64,000 bases of DNA from Caproicibacterium sp. BJN0003 (GCF_026314295.1 NZ_CP111108.1:1674001-1738000), one strand, 5' to 3'. Positions 43,351 through 53,613 are shown, counted from the stretch's first letter. Made by a program: numbers and translations. Notes: generated by a model from the sequence alone, not told the origin.

Positions 43351-43410
43351 ATTATACAATAAATCCGATAGGAAAATCAAGCTGTCGCCAAAGATTTCTG
43401 TCCCGATAGG
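43351..43410 (-). promoter_or_regulatory. rrf2 promoter with two CCTATCGG repeats
   Basis: On the minus strand the -35 is TTGATT (43380-43375), the spacer is 18 bases and the -10 is TATAAT (43356-43351). CCTATCGG (plus-strand CCGATAGG) lies inside the spacer at 43365-43372 and again at 43403-43410, 38 bases apart. The second lies just upstream of the rodA -10 (TATAAT at 43436-43441). Probable Rrf2 autoregulatory sites. Confidence 0.65.
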
Positions 43411-43474
43411 ACTGGTTCCGCCTTTCTCTTTATGATATAATATCACTACAATCTCAAAAATGAGGAGGGAAAAA

Positions 43475-44626
43475 ATGCAGCGGCAATTACTAAATTACTT
43501 TAAAAAATCTGACCGGATCCTCTGGGGAATTATGCTCATGATTACTGCGTATGGGCTGCTGCTCTTAAGAACAGTCCCTACAGAAGAGGGACGCCGCCTT
43601 TCTTATTTTGCGGTTCAGCTTTTAGCAGCGGTAACCGGATATTTTTTTGCGCTTCTTCTCTCTCTGATCGATTATCGACAACTTGCTCATTTTTGGTATG
43701 TAGTTGCCGCGCTCTGCCTATTTTTGATGCTTTTAACGCAGCTGAAAGGACAAACGGTAACGGGTGCCGACGGGGTTGCTGCCAAAGCATGGATTTCATT
43801 GCCGGGAGGGTTAACCTTTCAGCCAAGTGAACTTGTAAAAATTGGCTTTTTAATCACTTTTGGCAACCATTTATTTGTTTTAAAAGAAAAGGGGCTGCTC
43901 ACTTCCCCCTTGCATGTGGTTCTGCTTGCCGCCCACGCGATGATTCCTATCATGCTGGTTCATCTGCAGCACGATGACGGCACTGCCATTATTTTTTTCT
44001 GTATGTTTTTATTTATGTCATTTGGTGCTGGAATCCAGCTACGGTACTTTGCAATTTTGGCCGGACTTGTGACCATCGCTTTTCCAATCGCATGGACTTC
44101 TGTCCTGGATGTTTATCAACGCAAACGTTTTCTAATTTTTCTTCATCCGGAAACTGACCCGCTTGGATATGGACTGCAGCAGCTGCGGGGAAAAATCAGC
44201 ATTGGCAGTGGAGGCTTTTTCGGAAAAGGCCTTTTTCAAGCTCCCCGCGTCAATTCCGGATTGGTGCCGATTCAGCAAAGTGATTTTATTTTTTCCGTTG
44301 CAGGAGAATCTCTTGGATTTGTAGGTTGTATGGCAGTAATTGTACTGCTCGCACTCCTGCTTACCAGAATTTTAAAGGACTCAGGATATTCGACTGATCT
44401 TCTGGGAAGCAGTATCTGCATGGGCTACTTTGGAATGATTTTTTCTCAGATGATTTTTAATCTTGGCATGTGTCTCAACCTTTTTCCTGTCATGGGAGTC
44501 ACCTTGCCATTCTTTAGTGCAGGAGGTTCCTCATCCTCCTGTCTGTATTTTGGTATTGGGCTGGTACAAAGCGTTGTCATTCACAGACGTTCCAGTGACC
44601 GCCTGCTCTACACACCCGCAAATTGA
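43475..44626 (+). CDS. rodA: SEDS family protein, RodA/FtsW-like
   Basis: 383 residues from the ATG at 43475, which follows GAGGAGG; an ATG at 43460 precedes the ribosome site. About ten membrane helices are present. Landmarks are LPGGLTFQPSELVKIGFLI, the large loop with GKISIGSGGFFGKGLFQ and PIQQSDFIFSVAGESLGFVG, and GVTLPFFSAGGSSS near the end. It polymerises lipid II into glycan strands for elongation. It is divergent from rrf2. Whether it is RodA proper or another SEDS paralogue is not certain. Confidence 0.85.
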   Translation: MQRQLLNYFKKSDRILWGIMLMITAYGLLLLRTVPTEEGRRLSYFAVQLLAAVTGYFFALLLSLIDYRQLAHFWYVVAALCLFLMLLTQLKGQTVTGADGVAAKAWISLPGGLTFQPSELVKIGFLITFGNHLFVLKEKGLLTSPLHVVLLAAHAMIPIMLVHLQHDDGTAIIFFCMFLFMSFGAGIQLRYFAILAGLVTIAFPIAWTSVLDVYQRKRFLIFLHPETDPLGYGLQQLRGKISIGSGGFFGKGLFQAPRVNSGLVPIQQSDFIFSVAGESLGFVGCMAVIVLLALLLTRILKDSGYSTDLLGSSICMGYFGMIFSQMIFNLGMCLNLFPVMGVTLPFFSAGGSSSSCLYFGIGLVQSVVIHRRSSDRLLYTPAN

Positions 44627-44651
44627 CAAAATGGCAGAAACTTCTTATAAT
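44623..44651 (+). promoter_or_regulatory. murT-gatD promoter
   Basis: TTGACA (44623-44628) overlaps the rodA stop; the spacer is 17 bases and the -10 is TATAAT (44646-44651). Confidence 0.85.
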
Positions 44652-44727
44652 AAGGAACATATTTGCTAATGATAAAACGAAGACAAAGAGGGAATTTTCC
44701 CTTTCACAATGATAGGAGGAGTCCGGC

Positions 44728-46068
44728 ATGAAATGGCTGTCTGTAAAAGCCGCAAGGCTGATGACTGCGCTTTGCCGAAAACTTGGCCGTTCCGGTAGTG
44801 CATGGCCAGGAGCAGCCGCCAGAGCGGTAGACCCATGGATTCTGAAAAAGCTGGCAGCAGATGTGACCGAAGGGATTATCGTCGTCACCTCTACAAATGG
44901 AAAAACCACAGTCAATAATCTTCTTTACCGAGCACTCCAATCGCAGGGAAAACGGGTTGTCTGCAATGCAGAAGGCGCCAACATGACCAATGGCGTCATT
45001 GCAGCATTTCTGCGAATGGCGGATTCTCATGGAAAGGTGCAGGCAGATTGGGCGACTTTAGAGGTGGACGAGCTTTTCACCCGTAAAATCGTCAAAAAAG
45101 TGCAGCCAACCTATCTTTTGATCAATAATCTCGTCCGTGATCAGTTGGATCGATGCGGAGAACTGGATACGGTAGCCGCAACCATTCAAAAAGCTCTTTC
45201 GTTTTCTCCCAAAACCACGGTGCTCTATGATGCCGACGATCCTTTGGTCACTTATGTTGCTAAAAATTGTGGGCACCCTGCCAAATCCTTTGGACTCTGC
45301 GAAACGCTCGGTTCCTATAAAGGAAAGAATCAGGGCGGTTGTTTTTGCCATTACTGCGGAACTGAATTGCAGTATCACGGCGAACATTATGGCCGTTTAG
45401 GAGACTTTTACTGTCCAAACTGCGATTTTGCCCGTCCTATCCCGGATTACCAGCTGAAAGATTTGACGATCGGATTTGGTGAGCAGACTGAATTTTCAGT
45501 TAACGGAGAAACGATTCAGAGCCATTTGCCTGGAATTTATAATGTCTATAATGTGCTTGCCGCCTATACAGCCGCCCATGAAGCAGGAGTTTCCACACAA
45601 AAGTTTCAGGAAGCTCTCAATCATTACCATCCTCAGAATGGGCGAATGGAATTTTATCAGAATCTAAAAAAGCCGTTGGTCTTGAATCTGATTAAGAATC
45701 CGGATGGCACCAACCAGGCTATTTCTGTCGTTTTGCAGGATCCCCGCCCAAAAGCCGTTATCATGATTATTAACGACCACGATAACGATGGCAATGACCC
45801 TTCATGGTTATGGGATACGGATATTGATTTGATGGCTTCTCAAAAAGGAAACACCTATTATGCCTGTGGAATTCGGAGAAATGATCTGCAGGTTCGCATG
45901 AAATACGGCGGACTGCAGGCAAAACTCTGTGAAACCGTACAAGAAGCAATTAATGATGCGCTTTCGGGTGACCGAGAGGTCGTCTATATTCTTCCGAATT
46001 ACTCTGCGCTTGCCCCCACTAAAAACTTTCTTGATCATTTGGCATCGAATGAAAAGGAGGGAGCATAA
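44728..46068 (+). CDS. murT: Lipid II isoglutaminyl synthase, MurT subunit
   Basis: 446 residues. The Mur ligase P-loop is TSTNGKTTVNNLL (about 55-67). A Cys4 zinc ribbon, CFCHYCGTEL ... FYCPNCDF (about 205-235), marks the MurT type. The C-terminal DUF1727 domain includes IINDHDNDGNDPSWLWDTD. MurT with GatD amidates D-Glu of lipid II to D-isoglutamine using glutamine. It starts after AGGAGGAG and shares a base with the gatD start. Confidence 0.94.
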   Translation: MKWLSVKAARLMTALCRKLGRSGSAWPGAAARAVDPWILKKLAADVTEGIIVVTSTNGKTTVNNLLYRALQSQGKRVVCNAEGANMTNGVIAAFLRMADSHGKVQADWATLEVDELFTRKIVKKVQPTYLLINNLVRDQLDRCGELDTVAATIQKALSFSPKTTVLYDADDPLVTYVAKNCGHPAKSFGLCETLGSYKGKNQGGCFCHYCGTELQYHGEHYGRLGDFYCPNCDFARPIPDYQLKDLTIGFGEQTEFSVNGETIQSHLPGIYNVYNVLAAYTAAHEAGVSTQKFQEALNHYHPQNGRMEFYQNLKKPLVLNLIKNPDGTNQAISVVLQDPRPKAVIMIINDHDNDGNDPSWLWDTDIDLMASQKGNTYYACGIRRNDLQVRMKYGGLQAKLCETVQEAINDALSGDREVVYILPNYSALAPTKNFLDHLASNEKEGA

Positions 46069-46811
46069 TGGAAAACCGAAAAATTACGATTGGTCACTTG
46101 CTGCCGGATCTTTTAAACCTTTATGGTGATGACGGCAACATCCTCTGCCTCTCCAAACGAGCTCAATGGCGCGAAATTGGGGTAGAACAGCGGGATTACT
46201 GCCTTCACGATCCGGTAGATTTTGAAAATTTAGATATCCTTTTTATCGGCGGTGGTCCCGATCGGGAACAGTCGATTGCAATGGATTATATTCACTCTCT
46301 TCGCTCTCCTATTTCTGATTATATCGAACGCGGCGGTGTATTGCTTGCAATCTGCGGCGGCTACCAGTTTCTCGGCCGCTCCTATATGGCCGCTGATGGT
46401 TCTAAAGTAGATGGTCTTGGACTTTTGGATTTGGAGACGGTCAACGGCCATGGAAGATTAATTGGCAATTTAATTATTAAGACTTCTCTCTGTGAAATGC
46501 CCGTTGTCGGATTTGAAAATCATGGTGGGCGCACTTCTCTTGGTCCTAATGTCAATCCGTTGGGAAAAGTACTCCATGGAAAAGGCAATAATGGGCACGA
46601 CGGCGGCGAAGGCGTCCTTTATAAAAATGTAATTGGCACCTATCTGCATGGCCCACTTTTAAGCAAAAATCCACAGTTGTGCGACCACCTCTTATCTACT
46701 GCCCTTCAAAATCGTTGGGGAGACGGCACACTTGTTCCTTTGGATGATACCATAGAAAAAAATGCAAATGCTTATATTCAGCAGCGATTTTTACACGCTC
46801 TGAAAGAATAA
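46068..46811 (+). CDS. gatD: Lipid II isoglutaminyl synthase, glutamine amidotransferase GatD
   Basis: 247 residues of the CobB/CobQ-like class I amidotransferase type. The nucleophile Cys is in LLAICGGYQFLGRSY (about 94), and the catalytic His in GTYLHGPLL. LLPDLLNLYGDDGNILCLSK opens the fold. It releases ammonia from glutamine for MurT. It overlaps murT by one base, which ensures equal synthesis. Confidence 0.94.
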   Translation: MENRKITIGHLLPDLLNLYGDDGNILCLSKRAQWREIGVEQRDYCLHDPVDFENLDILFIGGGPDREQSIAMDYIHSLRSPISDYIERGGVLLAICGGYQFLGRSYMAADGSKVDGLGLLDLETVNGHGRLIGNLIIKTSLCEMPVVGFENHGGRTSLGPNVNPLGKVLHGKGNNGHDGGEGVLYKNVIGTYLHGPLLSKNPQLCDHLLSTALQNRWGDGTLVPLDDTIEKNANAYIQQRFLHALKE

Positions 46812-46843
46812 AAAAGGCCTCCGATTTTTCGGAGGTCTTTTTT
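46811..46843. terminator. Terminator after gatD
   Basis: AAAAAGGCCTCCGA and TCGGAGGTCTTTTTT form the stem; it also serves the convergent phosphoesterase gene. Confidence 0.88.
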
Positions 46844-47990
46844 ATGACACCATTACGTTTGCACAAAGGATTTCTGCATTTCCTGTCGTTCTCATTTGAA
46901 ATCCCCATGCACCATATCCCCGGGTGACTGCCAGAGTAAAATTGTTTTCCCGGTAAATACCATTTGAAGGAGTTTGATAATGTAATTTAAAAATAGAATG
47001 AACAATCAAATCTCCAGGCCAAATCTGACCATTATGCGTATGCCCCGAAATTTGCAGCAAAGCACCCTCCTTTTCTGATTCACGATAATCCTGTGGCTGA
47101 TGGTCAAGTACCAAAAGAGGTAAATCAGTATGTTGGCCTTTTAAGATCTGAGAGATGGGCATTCTTGAATGACTTTTTCCACCAACCGTATAATCATCAC
47201 GTCCCAGCAGAAGAAGCTTCCCTCCAATATTTTTTGTTTGATTGCAAAGCAGCTCAACACCGCTTCCTTGATAAAAGGCTCTCATCTGTTCAGGAGTATT
47301 ATAATAATATTCATGATTTCCCATAACTGCATAGACTCCATAACTGGACTTTATGGAGGAAATTTCTTTTGTAAAAGTCTCTTTATCGGCTTGATCCGTT
47401 CGATCATCCAAAACATCTCCAGCAAAAAGCACCAGATCAGGATTTAGGTCATTGATTCGCTCCACCATCTTTTTCAAATCTAATGTACCGCCCACTGTAC
47501 TATAATGAAGATCAGAGAGTGCCACCACCCGCATTTTTTCCTTTCCCTCATGACCAACATTAAAGGATGTAACCGTTGGATTCTGCAATGCCCAGAATCC
47601 CCAACAGCAAATTGCAATGCTAAAAATTGCGCCTACTGCAAGTTTATATAGTTGAAAACGTGGTGTTAAAAAGCGTTCTTTCTGATGCAAAACAGCTCCC
47701 AAAATTTTTTGAAGCAGCCTTAGAACCACCAAACTGATCAAAAAATAGATTAAAAATCCCATGACCCAAAAACCAGCTGCTGAAAGTCCCCTTAGGGAAC
47801 GCACCGGAAATAAAAATTGATAAATAGAGCCCATTGGAATGATTTCCAGTATGAAGCAAATCCCCCCAAAAAAGTTCTTCTTAATTCCCGAAAAATTTTG
47901 CGAGATAATTCGCCAGATCCAACGGTCGAACAGCAGCATAAAACAGAGATAAGCTACCGTTCCCAAAGCAAACAAAAGCACATCTGTCAA
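46842..47990 (-). CDS. Membrane-bound metallophosphoesterase (YkuE/YaeI-like)
   Basis: 382 residues. Four hydrophobic helices occupy about the first 140 residues. The calcineurin-like domain follows with the metal ligands in order: VVALSDLHYS, LVLFAGDVLDD, AVMGNHEYY, LVLDHQPQDY and ISGHTHNGQIWPG. Related proteins hydrolyse UDP-diacylglucosamine or other phosphodiesters at the membrane; the substrate here is not known. It is convergent with gatD and shares the terminator. Confidence 0.87.
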   Translation of the reverse strand: MTDVLLFALGTVAYLCFMLLFDRWIWRIISQNFSGIKKNFFGGICFILEIIPMGSIYQFLFPVRSLRGLSAAGFWVMGFLIYFLISLVVLRLLQKILGAVLHQKERFLTPRFQLYKLAVGAIFSIAICCWGFWALQNPTVTSFNVGHEGKEKMRVVALSDLHYSTVGGTLDLKKMVERINDLNPDLVLFAGDVLDDRTDQADKETFTKEISSIKSSYGVYAVMGNHEYYYNTPEQMRAFYQGSGVELLCNQTKNIGGKLLLLGRDDYTVGGKSHSRMPISQILKGQHTDLPLLVLDHQPQDYRESEKEGALLQISGHTHNGQIWPGDLIVHSIFKLHYQTPSNGIYRENNFTLAVTRGYGAWGFQMRTTGNAEILCANVMVS

Positions 47991-48018
47991 AAAAGGAAAC
48001 CCTCTTCCTGATTATTTT

Positions 48019-48618
48019 TTAATAAAGCGGTACATATCCTCCGTTTCTCCAAACTCGCCAGCAAGTAAAAAGGAAATCCCCTAAAATTAAAAGAGTTGTC
48101 CCCCAAAACCAAGCTTTTCTCCGACTAGGCAAAACAGAATCGGCCCAGCGATTAATTTTAGGAATCACAAGCAAAGGGTAAATTCCTCCAGCCAAGCCCC
48201 AAAAAATGCTGACCGGAAGCGAAATATATCGCAAACTTAATGGGAAAACTCCTTCATAATACCACAGTTGGATCCCAAATTGTTCTAAAATTAATCCGCT
48301 GAATCCTTCGAAAACAGTCCCCGCAGCTGCTACCACAAAAAAAAGACGCCAAAAATTTTTAATGGAAGGCTTCGGTGATTTTCCCATTAAAAGATAAAGA
48401 AAGACTCCAACCGCATAAATTGGACAAAAAGGCAAACTAAGAAATCCTCTGTCCTGCAAGGAGTGATATAAGATCGAACAAAAAACGGTTTCCATTGTCC
48501 AACCAAAAATACCGGCCCAAAGACAGTTCCAAAAAATCCGAAAATTTTTCTTAGAAGAAACAATTGAAGAAACAATTTTAGAAATCCAATTTATGGATTT
48601 TTCACGATATTGTTTCAT
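48019..48618 (-). CDS. CmpB-like integral membrane protein (PF06541 type)
   Basis: 199 residues from the ATG at 48618 after AAAGGAATTC; 41 upstream codons to 48741 are disregarded. Five or so helices are present. FWNCLWAGIFGWTMETVFCS and GFLSLPFCPIYAVGVFLYLL, with FEGFSGLILEQFG, are typical of the 'putative ABC-transporter type IV' (CmpB) family. No ATPase is nearby and transport is not shown. It is close behind the phosphoesterase on the same strand but oriented upstream of it. Confidence 0.8.
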   Translation of the reverse strand: MKQYREKSINWISKIVSSIVSSKKNFRIFWNCLWAGIFGWTMETVFCSILYHSLQDRGFLSLPFCPIYAVGVFLYLLMGKSPKPSIKNFWRLFFVVAAAGTVFEGFSGLILEQFGIQLWYYEGVFPLSLRYISLPVSIFWGLAGGIYPLLVIPKINRWADSVLPSRRKAWFWGTTLLILGDFLFTCWRVWRNGGYVPLY

Positions 48619-48750
48619 TACTGAATTCCTTTCTTTTCCGCTTTTACCATTTTTCATATCCGTAATCAATATATCATATCCACGTTTTTTTGGCAAATTC
48701 ATTTTTAAAAATATACAAATTAACGTATATGATCTTTCCATTTACCCTTC

Positions 48751-48779
48751 TTGCCAAACTGTTTAAAAGCGTGCATAAT
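48751..48779 (+). promoter_or_regulatory. Promoter of the three-gene cofactor-like operon
   Basis: TTGCCA, a 17-base spacer and CATAAT, followed by CGGGAGG and the ATG at 48826. Confidence 0.7.
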
Positions 48780-48825
48780 AAGAGCATAAAAATCAGTTTT
48801 TTACCAAACCGGGAGGATTTCTCAG

Positions 48826-51800
48826 ATGAAAAAACAACTATCTGAACGCATTCAGAATACGCTTCGTATCGTGCTCAATGATTCGCTGTTTTCAAAGCAA
48901 ACGACTCTGAGCAGCGCTAAAATAGAGCACTTTCTTTCTGATACAAATTGGATCGACTCTATGGAATCCACCCTATTCCCAATCACTAAAAGGCTAACCT
49001 GCGCACAAATTCTTGAATGCTGTGAGACCCCCCTCTCCAATATCTCACCAGTTCCAGAAGAAGGCTGGCTTTCTTTTTCTTTTCAGTTCGCAAAAAACAT
49101 CATGTTTCCTGAACAATCATTTCGTCAGCAAGCAGAAAAATATCGGAATGGTGCGCTTTGCTTTCTAAATATTTTGCAGGTGCTTTTTGATTATGAGCGA
49201 AAAGCATTACCATTTGACCCCTTTATGGATTTTCATTTTGTTCCTCAGGAAGTGCTTACTGACAAGGACGACGTTCAAAAATACGGCCATTTTCTCGACG
49301 TTTTCCGCAAGGAATTTGTCTATGAACTAATGAGACTTGGAATTGAAGTGACCCCTTACCCTCTGCTTTATCATGTTGCCGGTGTTCATTATATAGCAAT
49401 GAATGCTGCAAGAGGTCTTGATCATGCAGGCGTTCCCATTAACCTTTCCTTGATCTCTACCGCTGCTGCAGGGCATGACTTTGGAAAATTCGGCTGCAAA
49501 GTTCCGCAGCGTGTTCCTTATCAGCACTATTACTACACCGACCAATGGTTTTCCTCCCGTTATCTAAACGCAGCCGGCCGTATTGCCGCAAACCACTCTA
49601 CATGGGATCTGGAACTGGAAAATTTAACGGCAGAATCTTTATGTTTGATCTATGCCGATTTTCGAGTCAAACAGATTCGAGATGAAAAAGGTCTTGAACA
49701 CTCAAAAATATTTTCTCTTCAAGAGTCTTTTGATGTTATTCTCAATAAGCTTGACAACGTAGACGCCGCTAAAAAGCGCCGCTATGAATTCGTATATGGA
49801 AAGCTGCATGACTTTGAAGATTATATGCGCCGTCTGGGAATTGATGTGGATTTTACGGGAGAAATCATTCCTCCAAAGCCAAAAGTCAATGCAGCACTTC
49901 TTGATGAAACAGAAATTACCGAAGAAATTACGATGCGCTGCATTGACCACAATCTGCGCCTGATGCACCGCATGAACAGCGGCCGACATTTTGGGAATAT
50001 TTTGGAAGCTGCTCACAGCGAAAAAGACTGGAAAAAACTGCGGGCCTATTTAAATATTCTTGAAGAGTATTCTATTTATCTCAGTCAACACCAAAAGGTT
50101 CAGATGCTCAGTTTCTGCTATGAACTGTTAATGCACAAAGAAGGCGCCATTCGTCTGCAGGCCGCAGAGCTGATGGGCATGCTTTTGGCAAAATTCAGAC
50201 TCGGCTATCGAAAAGAACTGCCGGCAGATGTTTCCTCCGATCCAAAGGAGCAGACCCCCTTTACTCTTTGGACACGATTTTTAGACATGCTTATTTATCC
50301 GGACCATAAAATAACGATCCAACAGCGTGACCGAATCGGATATTCTGCAAAACGTGTGATTGCTTCTCTTCTGGAAAATTGTCAAAAACAAGATACTCCC
50401 TATTTTATGGATGCCATTATGCGTTATTATATCGCTCCCCAAAAAGTTCCCACAGACATCGCTTTTGTCCTGCTCAATCTTCTTCCGGATTCTGCTTTTT
50501 CCCTTTGCTCTGAATCCGTGCTTGATCTTTTAACGCAATTTGCGGGATATTTCTGTCTAAATGGAAATCAACTTCACTTGCAGGTTTCTGCTCTGCAGTT
50601 TTTAATGCGCATGACAGATACACTGCCCACCGACAGTCATTGCCGTCATCATGCTGGAAGCATTGCGCTTTCAGTCCCCTATGAAGATAGCTTTTCCCTG
50701 ACTTTTTTGCAGTGCCATATTTTACAGAATGCCGGAATAGATGCAAGCCGTCAGGAACATAAGCTTTATAAAGAAAATATTCTGAACGAAATTTTCCGGG
50801 AAGATTTAAAGCCTTCTGTCCATTGGTCGGTTAAAATCGTCAATATCGAACTTTTGATGGATCAAGTAAAAGAGCGGCATCTGGAAAATCCAACTCACAT
50901 TGCAGCACATCTTGCCAATTTGATTCGGATCAGCGAATGGGCCGTTGTCCGAGATGAAGCTGGGTCCGCATTAGTCGACCTGATTCCAATGTTGGAACCG
51001 GATCAACGAACAGAAATTGTTTTGGAACTTACCCGCAGTTTGGAAGGCAGCGAATACGAATTTTCAAAAGAAATTCCTGCTTATCTCGGCAGACTTGCAC
51101 TCTATCTTGATCCGGAATCTTTGGAAGGATTAATCCGCCGTCTTCAACGTCTTTCAGGCAGTTCTAATCTTCACACAGTTTCGGGAACATTGGGCGTTGT
51201 CGGCGCAATGCTTGCTTCTTTTCCCTCTTATCAGACTCGATTTCCCCAATCAAAAGAGAGATTCGATGAATATAAAAAGCGTCTCATGGGATTATTGCTT
51301 TCCGGTCTTGCACATTTTCAGCAATCGGTACAGCAGGAATCTCTGCTGATTATTGGAAAAACGATTTTTGCTTCTCCGGAACTTTCCAATGAATCCAAAG
51401 CGGATTTGTTTTCTCTCAGCGCAAAAAAAATTCTATTCCTTCTCGACGAAAGCCCCGAAAATGAACTCTCATTTCTTTATCGGGCCGCCGCATTTTCGCA
51501 TATTTATCGCTTTCTTTCGTTTTATCGGCTGGATCATAAATTTCCTGTCTATCCAAAGCAGAAAAAAATTGCCTTCTTTCCCGGCACTTTCGATCCTTTC
51601 ACTCTTTCTCATAAAGAGATCGTCCGAAAGATTCGGAATCTTGGATTTGAAGTTTTTCTTGCGATCGATGAATTTTCATGGTCAAAAAAGACACAGCCGC
51701 ATCTGATTCGCCGTGAAATCGCTAAAATGTCTATTGCAGATGAATTCAATGTCTATCTTTTTCCAGATGAAATTCCGGTAAATATTGCGAATCCAAATGA

Positions 51801-53613
51801 TTTAAAACATTTAAAAGATATTTTTCCCGATAAAAGCCTTTATATGGTTGTTGGCAGTGATGTTGTACGTAATGCTTCCTCCTATCATACACCACCTTCA
51901 GAAAATTCCATTCATAGCATGAATCACATTATTTTCAGTCGTCTGGAAAGCGGAAAAACAACCGCTTCTGAGGATCAAAAAGCACAGGCCAAAATCACCG
52001 GAGAAATGATTCACCTTCATCTTCCAGATCATCTCGAAGACATCAGTTCTACCAAAATTCGTGATAATATCGACTTAAATCGCGACATTTCCAATCTGAT
52101 TGACCCCATCGTAAAAGATTTTATTTATGAAAACAATCTCTACCTTCGCGAGCCGCCTTATAAACCTCTCGAATCTGCGGAAGGGCTTCATTTTCAGGAA
52201 GTTTCCTCCGATAATCAGAATTTCGTTGGTCCCCCAGAAAAAAGCATTTTGCTCTTAAACTCTGAAGAAAAAGAGCAGCTACTCGGAGATCTTACGATGT
52301 CCATTATTTCTCCCAGTGATCTGTTCGATGTTCTGCACGATCTTTCACTGTCAGACCAGATTCGCCGCAAAACAAGCGGTAAAATTCTTTTGATTACCGG
52401 AGTTCATACGCTTGCGCCATGGAAAACACAAAATATTGACCAGTTGCTGTTATCGGAAGCACTTTCTTCTGCACTGCGTCAGCATTGTGGATTTGCGCTA
52501 TTTTTACCTCGTTATTCCGACTATTCCCCTGATCTGATTTCTACGCTCCGCCGACTTGGATTTTCAGAAGCCGGATCGAATCGTCTCGGCGTACCGTGCA
52601 TGGCTGTCGACATGCACGCTCCAATTGTTTTGATTCAAAATCTCGAAACTACAATTAAAGAACCGCTTAGTTCCAGCCCCGAGCTTCTCAAAACAATTGG
52701 AGAAGCTCATAATCGTCTACTCTTGACTCTTACGGAACTCTATCCCGGGAATTTGGTACTTCCTTTTTCTGCAGAGATCATTTATCATCGCCTAGTTGAA
52801 AAGATTACCGCCGCAAACAATGTCCCAAACACGGTAACCGTCCCGCGAGCACTTGGAAAATCCATGTGTGTTCCATTCGGCAAAATTCTACGTGGAAAAG
52901 TAATTCCCAACACTGTTACAAAGACGCTGCACACAGATAAAGTTTTTTCGCCGGACAGCACTTCCAGCCGAATTGAAGCATTCCCACACTACACCCCCAT
53001 TGAAAGTCAAGTGCGGTGTATCAAATCCTTTGACCGCCCTGTCATTCTTGTAGATGACTTGATCCACGAAGGAGATCGTATCCGTGCATTGGATCCAATT
53101 TTTCGCCGTCAACAAATTCCGATTCAAGAAGTTTTGGTCGGCATTCTTTCTGCTCGCGGCCGCGATCTGATGAAGCTACAGGGACACCCAGTAGACAGCG
53201 TTTACTACATTCCGAATCTGCGACAATGGTTTGTGGAGTCCACACTTTATCCCTTTATTGGCGGCGATACTGTTCACCGCAGCAGTAACCCGGTGCCCGG
53301 ATTGCAGCCCTCTATTAACCGTTTCCTGCCTTATGCAATTCCAGAAGACTCCGGAGAATATTCCAAACAGGCAATCTTTTCTCTTTCCCGCTGCTGTATC
53401 GAAAATGCCATCGCTGTATTTCGAGTTTTGGAATCTCAGTATCGAGAAAAGTTCTCTCGCAATCTCACGCTTAACCGCCTTACGGAAGCAATCATTCTGC
53501 CGCTGTGTCCAGATAAAGGCAGCAGAATTTCTTATGACCCAAATCTCCCGGTCACAAGTTATCTTCAAAATGATCTCGAAATGCTGATGCGCATGCAAAA
53601 TCTAATGATTTAA
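48826..53613 (+). CDS. Giant HD hydrolase/helical-repeat/nucleotidyltransferase/PRTase-like fusion protein
   Basis: 1,595 residues, uninterrupted. Residues about 180-345: an HD-type domain with YHVAGVHYIA, AAGHDFGKFG (the HD pair, ~217) and AANHSTW. About 370-900: helical HEAT/ARM-like repeats (RLQAAELMGMLLAKF; RDEAGSALVDLIPMLEP). About 915-1100: a HIGH-superfamily nucleotidyltransferase, AFFPGTFDPFTLSHKEIVRK, with SH replacing the usual GH and T in the first position as in CoaD, and DISSTKIRDNI, the NadD/NMNAT-type ISSTxIR motif. About 1180-1560: a region with PVILVDDLIHEGDRI (~1405), a type I PRTase PRPP-loop pattern. No signal peptide. The combination resembles NMN/NAD synthesis and recycling, but this is inference. 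It is followed by dehydrogenase and flavoprotein genes. Confidence 0.7.
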   Translation: MKKQLSERIQNTLRIVLNDSLFSKQTTLSSAKIEHFLSDTNWIDSMESTLFPITKRLTCAQILECCETPLSNISPVPEEGWLSFSFQFAKNIMFPEQSFRQQAEKYRNGALCFLNILQVLFDYERKALPFDPFMDFHFVPQEVLTDKDDVQKYGHFLDVFRKEFVYELMRLGIEVTPYPLLYHVAGVHYIAMNAARGLDHAGVPINLSLISTAAAGHDFGKFGCKVPQRVPYQHYYYTDQWFSSRYLNAAGRIAANHSTWDLELENLTAESLCLIYADFRVKQIRDEKGLEHSKIFSLQESFDVILNKLDNVDAAKKRRYEFVYGKLHDFEDYMRRLGIDVDFTGEIIPPKPKVNAALLDETEITEEITMRCIDHNLRLMHRMNSGRHFGNILEAAHSEKDWKKLRAYLNILEEYSIYLSQHQKVQMLSFCYELLMHKEGAIRLQAAELMGMLLAKFRLGYRKELPADVSSDPKEQTPFTLWTRFLDMLIYPDHKITIQQRDRIGYSAKRVIASLLENCQKQDTPYFMDAIMRYYIAPQKVPTDIAFVLLNLLPDSAFSLCSESVLDLLTQFAGYFCLNGNQLHLQVSALQFLMRMTDTLPTDSHCRHHAGSIALSVPYEDSFSLTFLQCHILQNAGIDASRQEHKLYKENILNEIFREDLKPSVHWSVKIVNIELLMDQVKERHLENPTHIAAHLANLIRISEWAVVRDEAGSALVDLIPMLEPDQRTEIVLELTRSLEGSEYEFSKEIPAYLGRLALYLDPESLEGLIRRLQRLSGSSNLHTVSGTLGVVGAMLASFPSYQTRFPQSKERFDEYKKRLMGLLLSGLAHFQQSVQQESLLIIGKTIFASPELSNESKADLFSLSAKKILFLLDESPENELSFLYRAAAFSHIYRFLSFYRLDHKFPVYPKQKKIAFFPGTFDPFTLSHKEIVRKIRNLGFEVFLAIDEFSWSKKTQPHLIRREIAKMSIADEFNVYLFPDEIPVNIANPNDLKHLKDIFPDKSLYMVVGSDVVRNASSYHTPPSENSIHSMNHIIFSRLESGKTTASEDQKAQAKITGEMIHLHLPDHLEDISSTKIRDNIDLNRDISNLIDPIVKDFIYENNLYLREPPYKPLESAEGLHFQEVSSDNQNFVGPPEKSILLLNSEEKEQLLGDLTMSIISPSDLFDVLHDLSLSDQIRRKTSGKILLITGVHTLAPWKTQNIDQLLLSEALSSALRQHCGFALFLPRYSDYSPDLISTLRRLGFSEAGSNRLGVPCMAVDMHAPIVLIQNLETTIKEPLSSSPELLKTIGEAHNRLLLTLTELYPGNLVLPFSAEIIYHRLVEKITAANNVPNTVTVPRALGKSMCVPFGKILRGKVIPNTVTKTLHTDKVFSPDSTSSRIEAFPHYTPIESQVRCIKSFDRPVILVDDLIHEGDRIRALDPIFRRQQIPIQEVLVGILSARGRDLMKLQGHPVDSVYYIPNLRQWFVESTLYPFIGGDTVHRSSNPVPGLQPSINRFLPYAIPEDSGEYSKQAIFSLSRCCIENAIAVFRVLESQYREKFSRNLTLNRLTEAIILPLCPDKGSRISYDPNLPVTSYLQNDLEMLMRMQNLMI

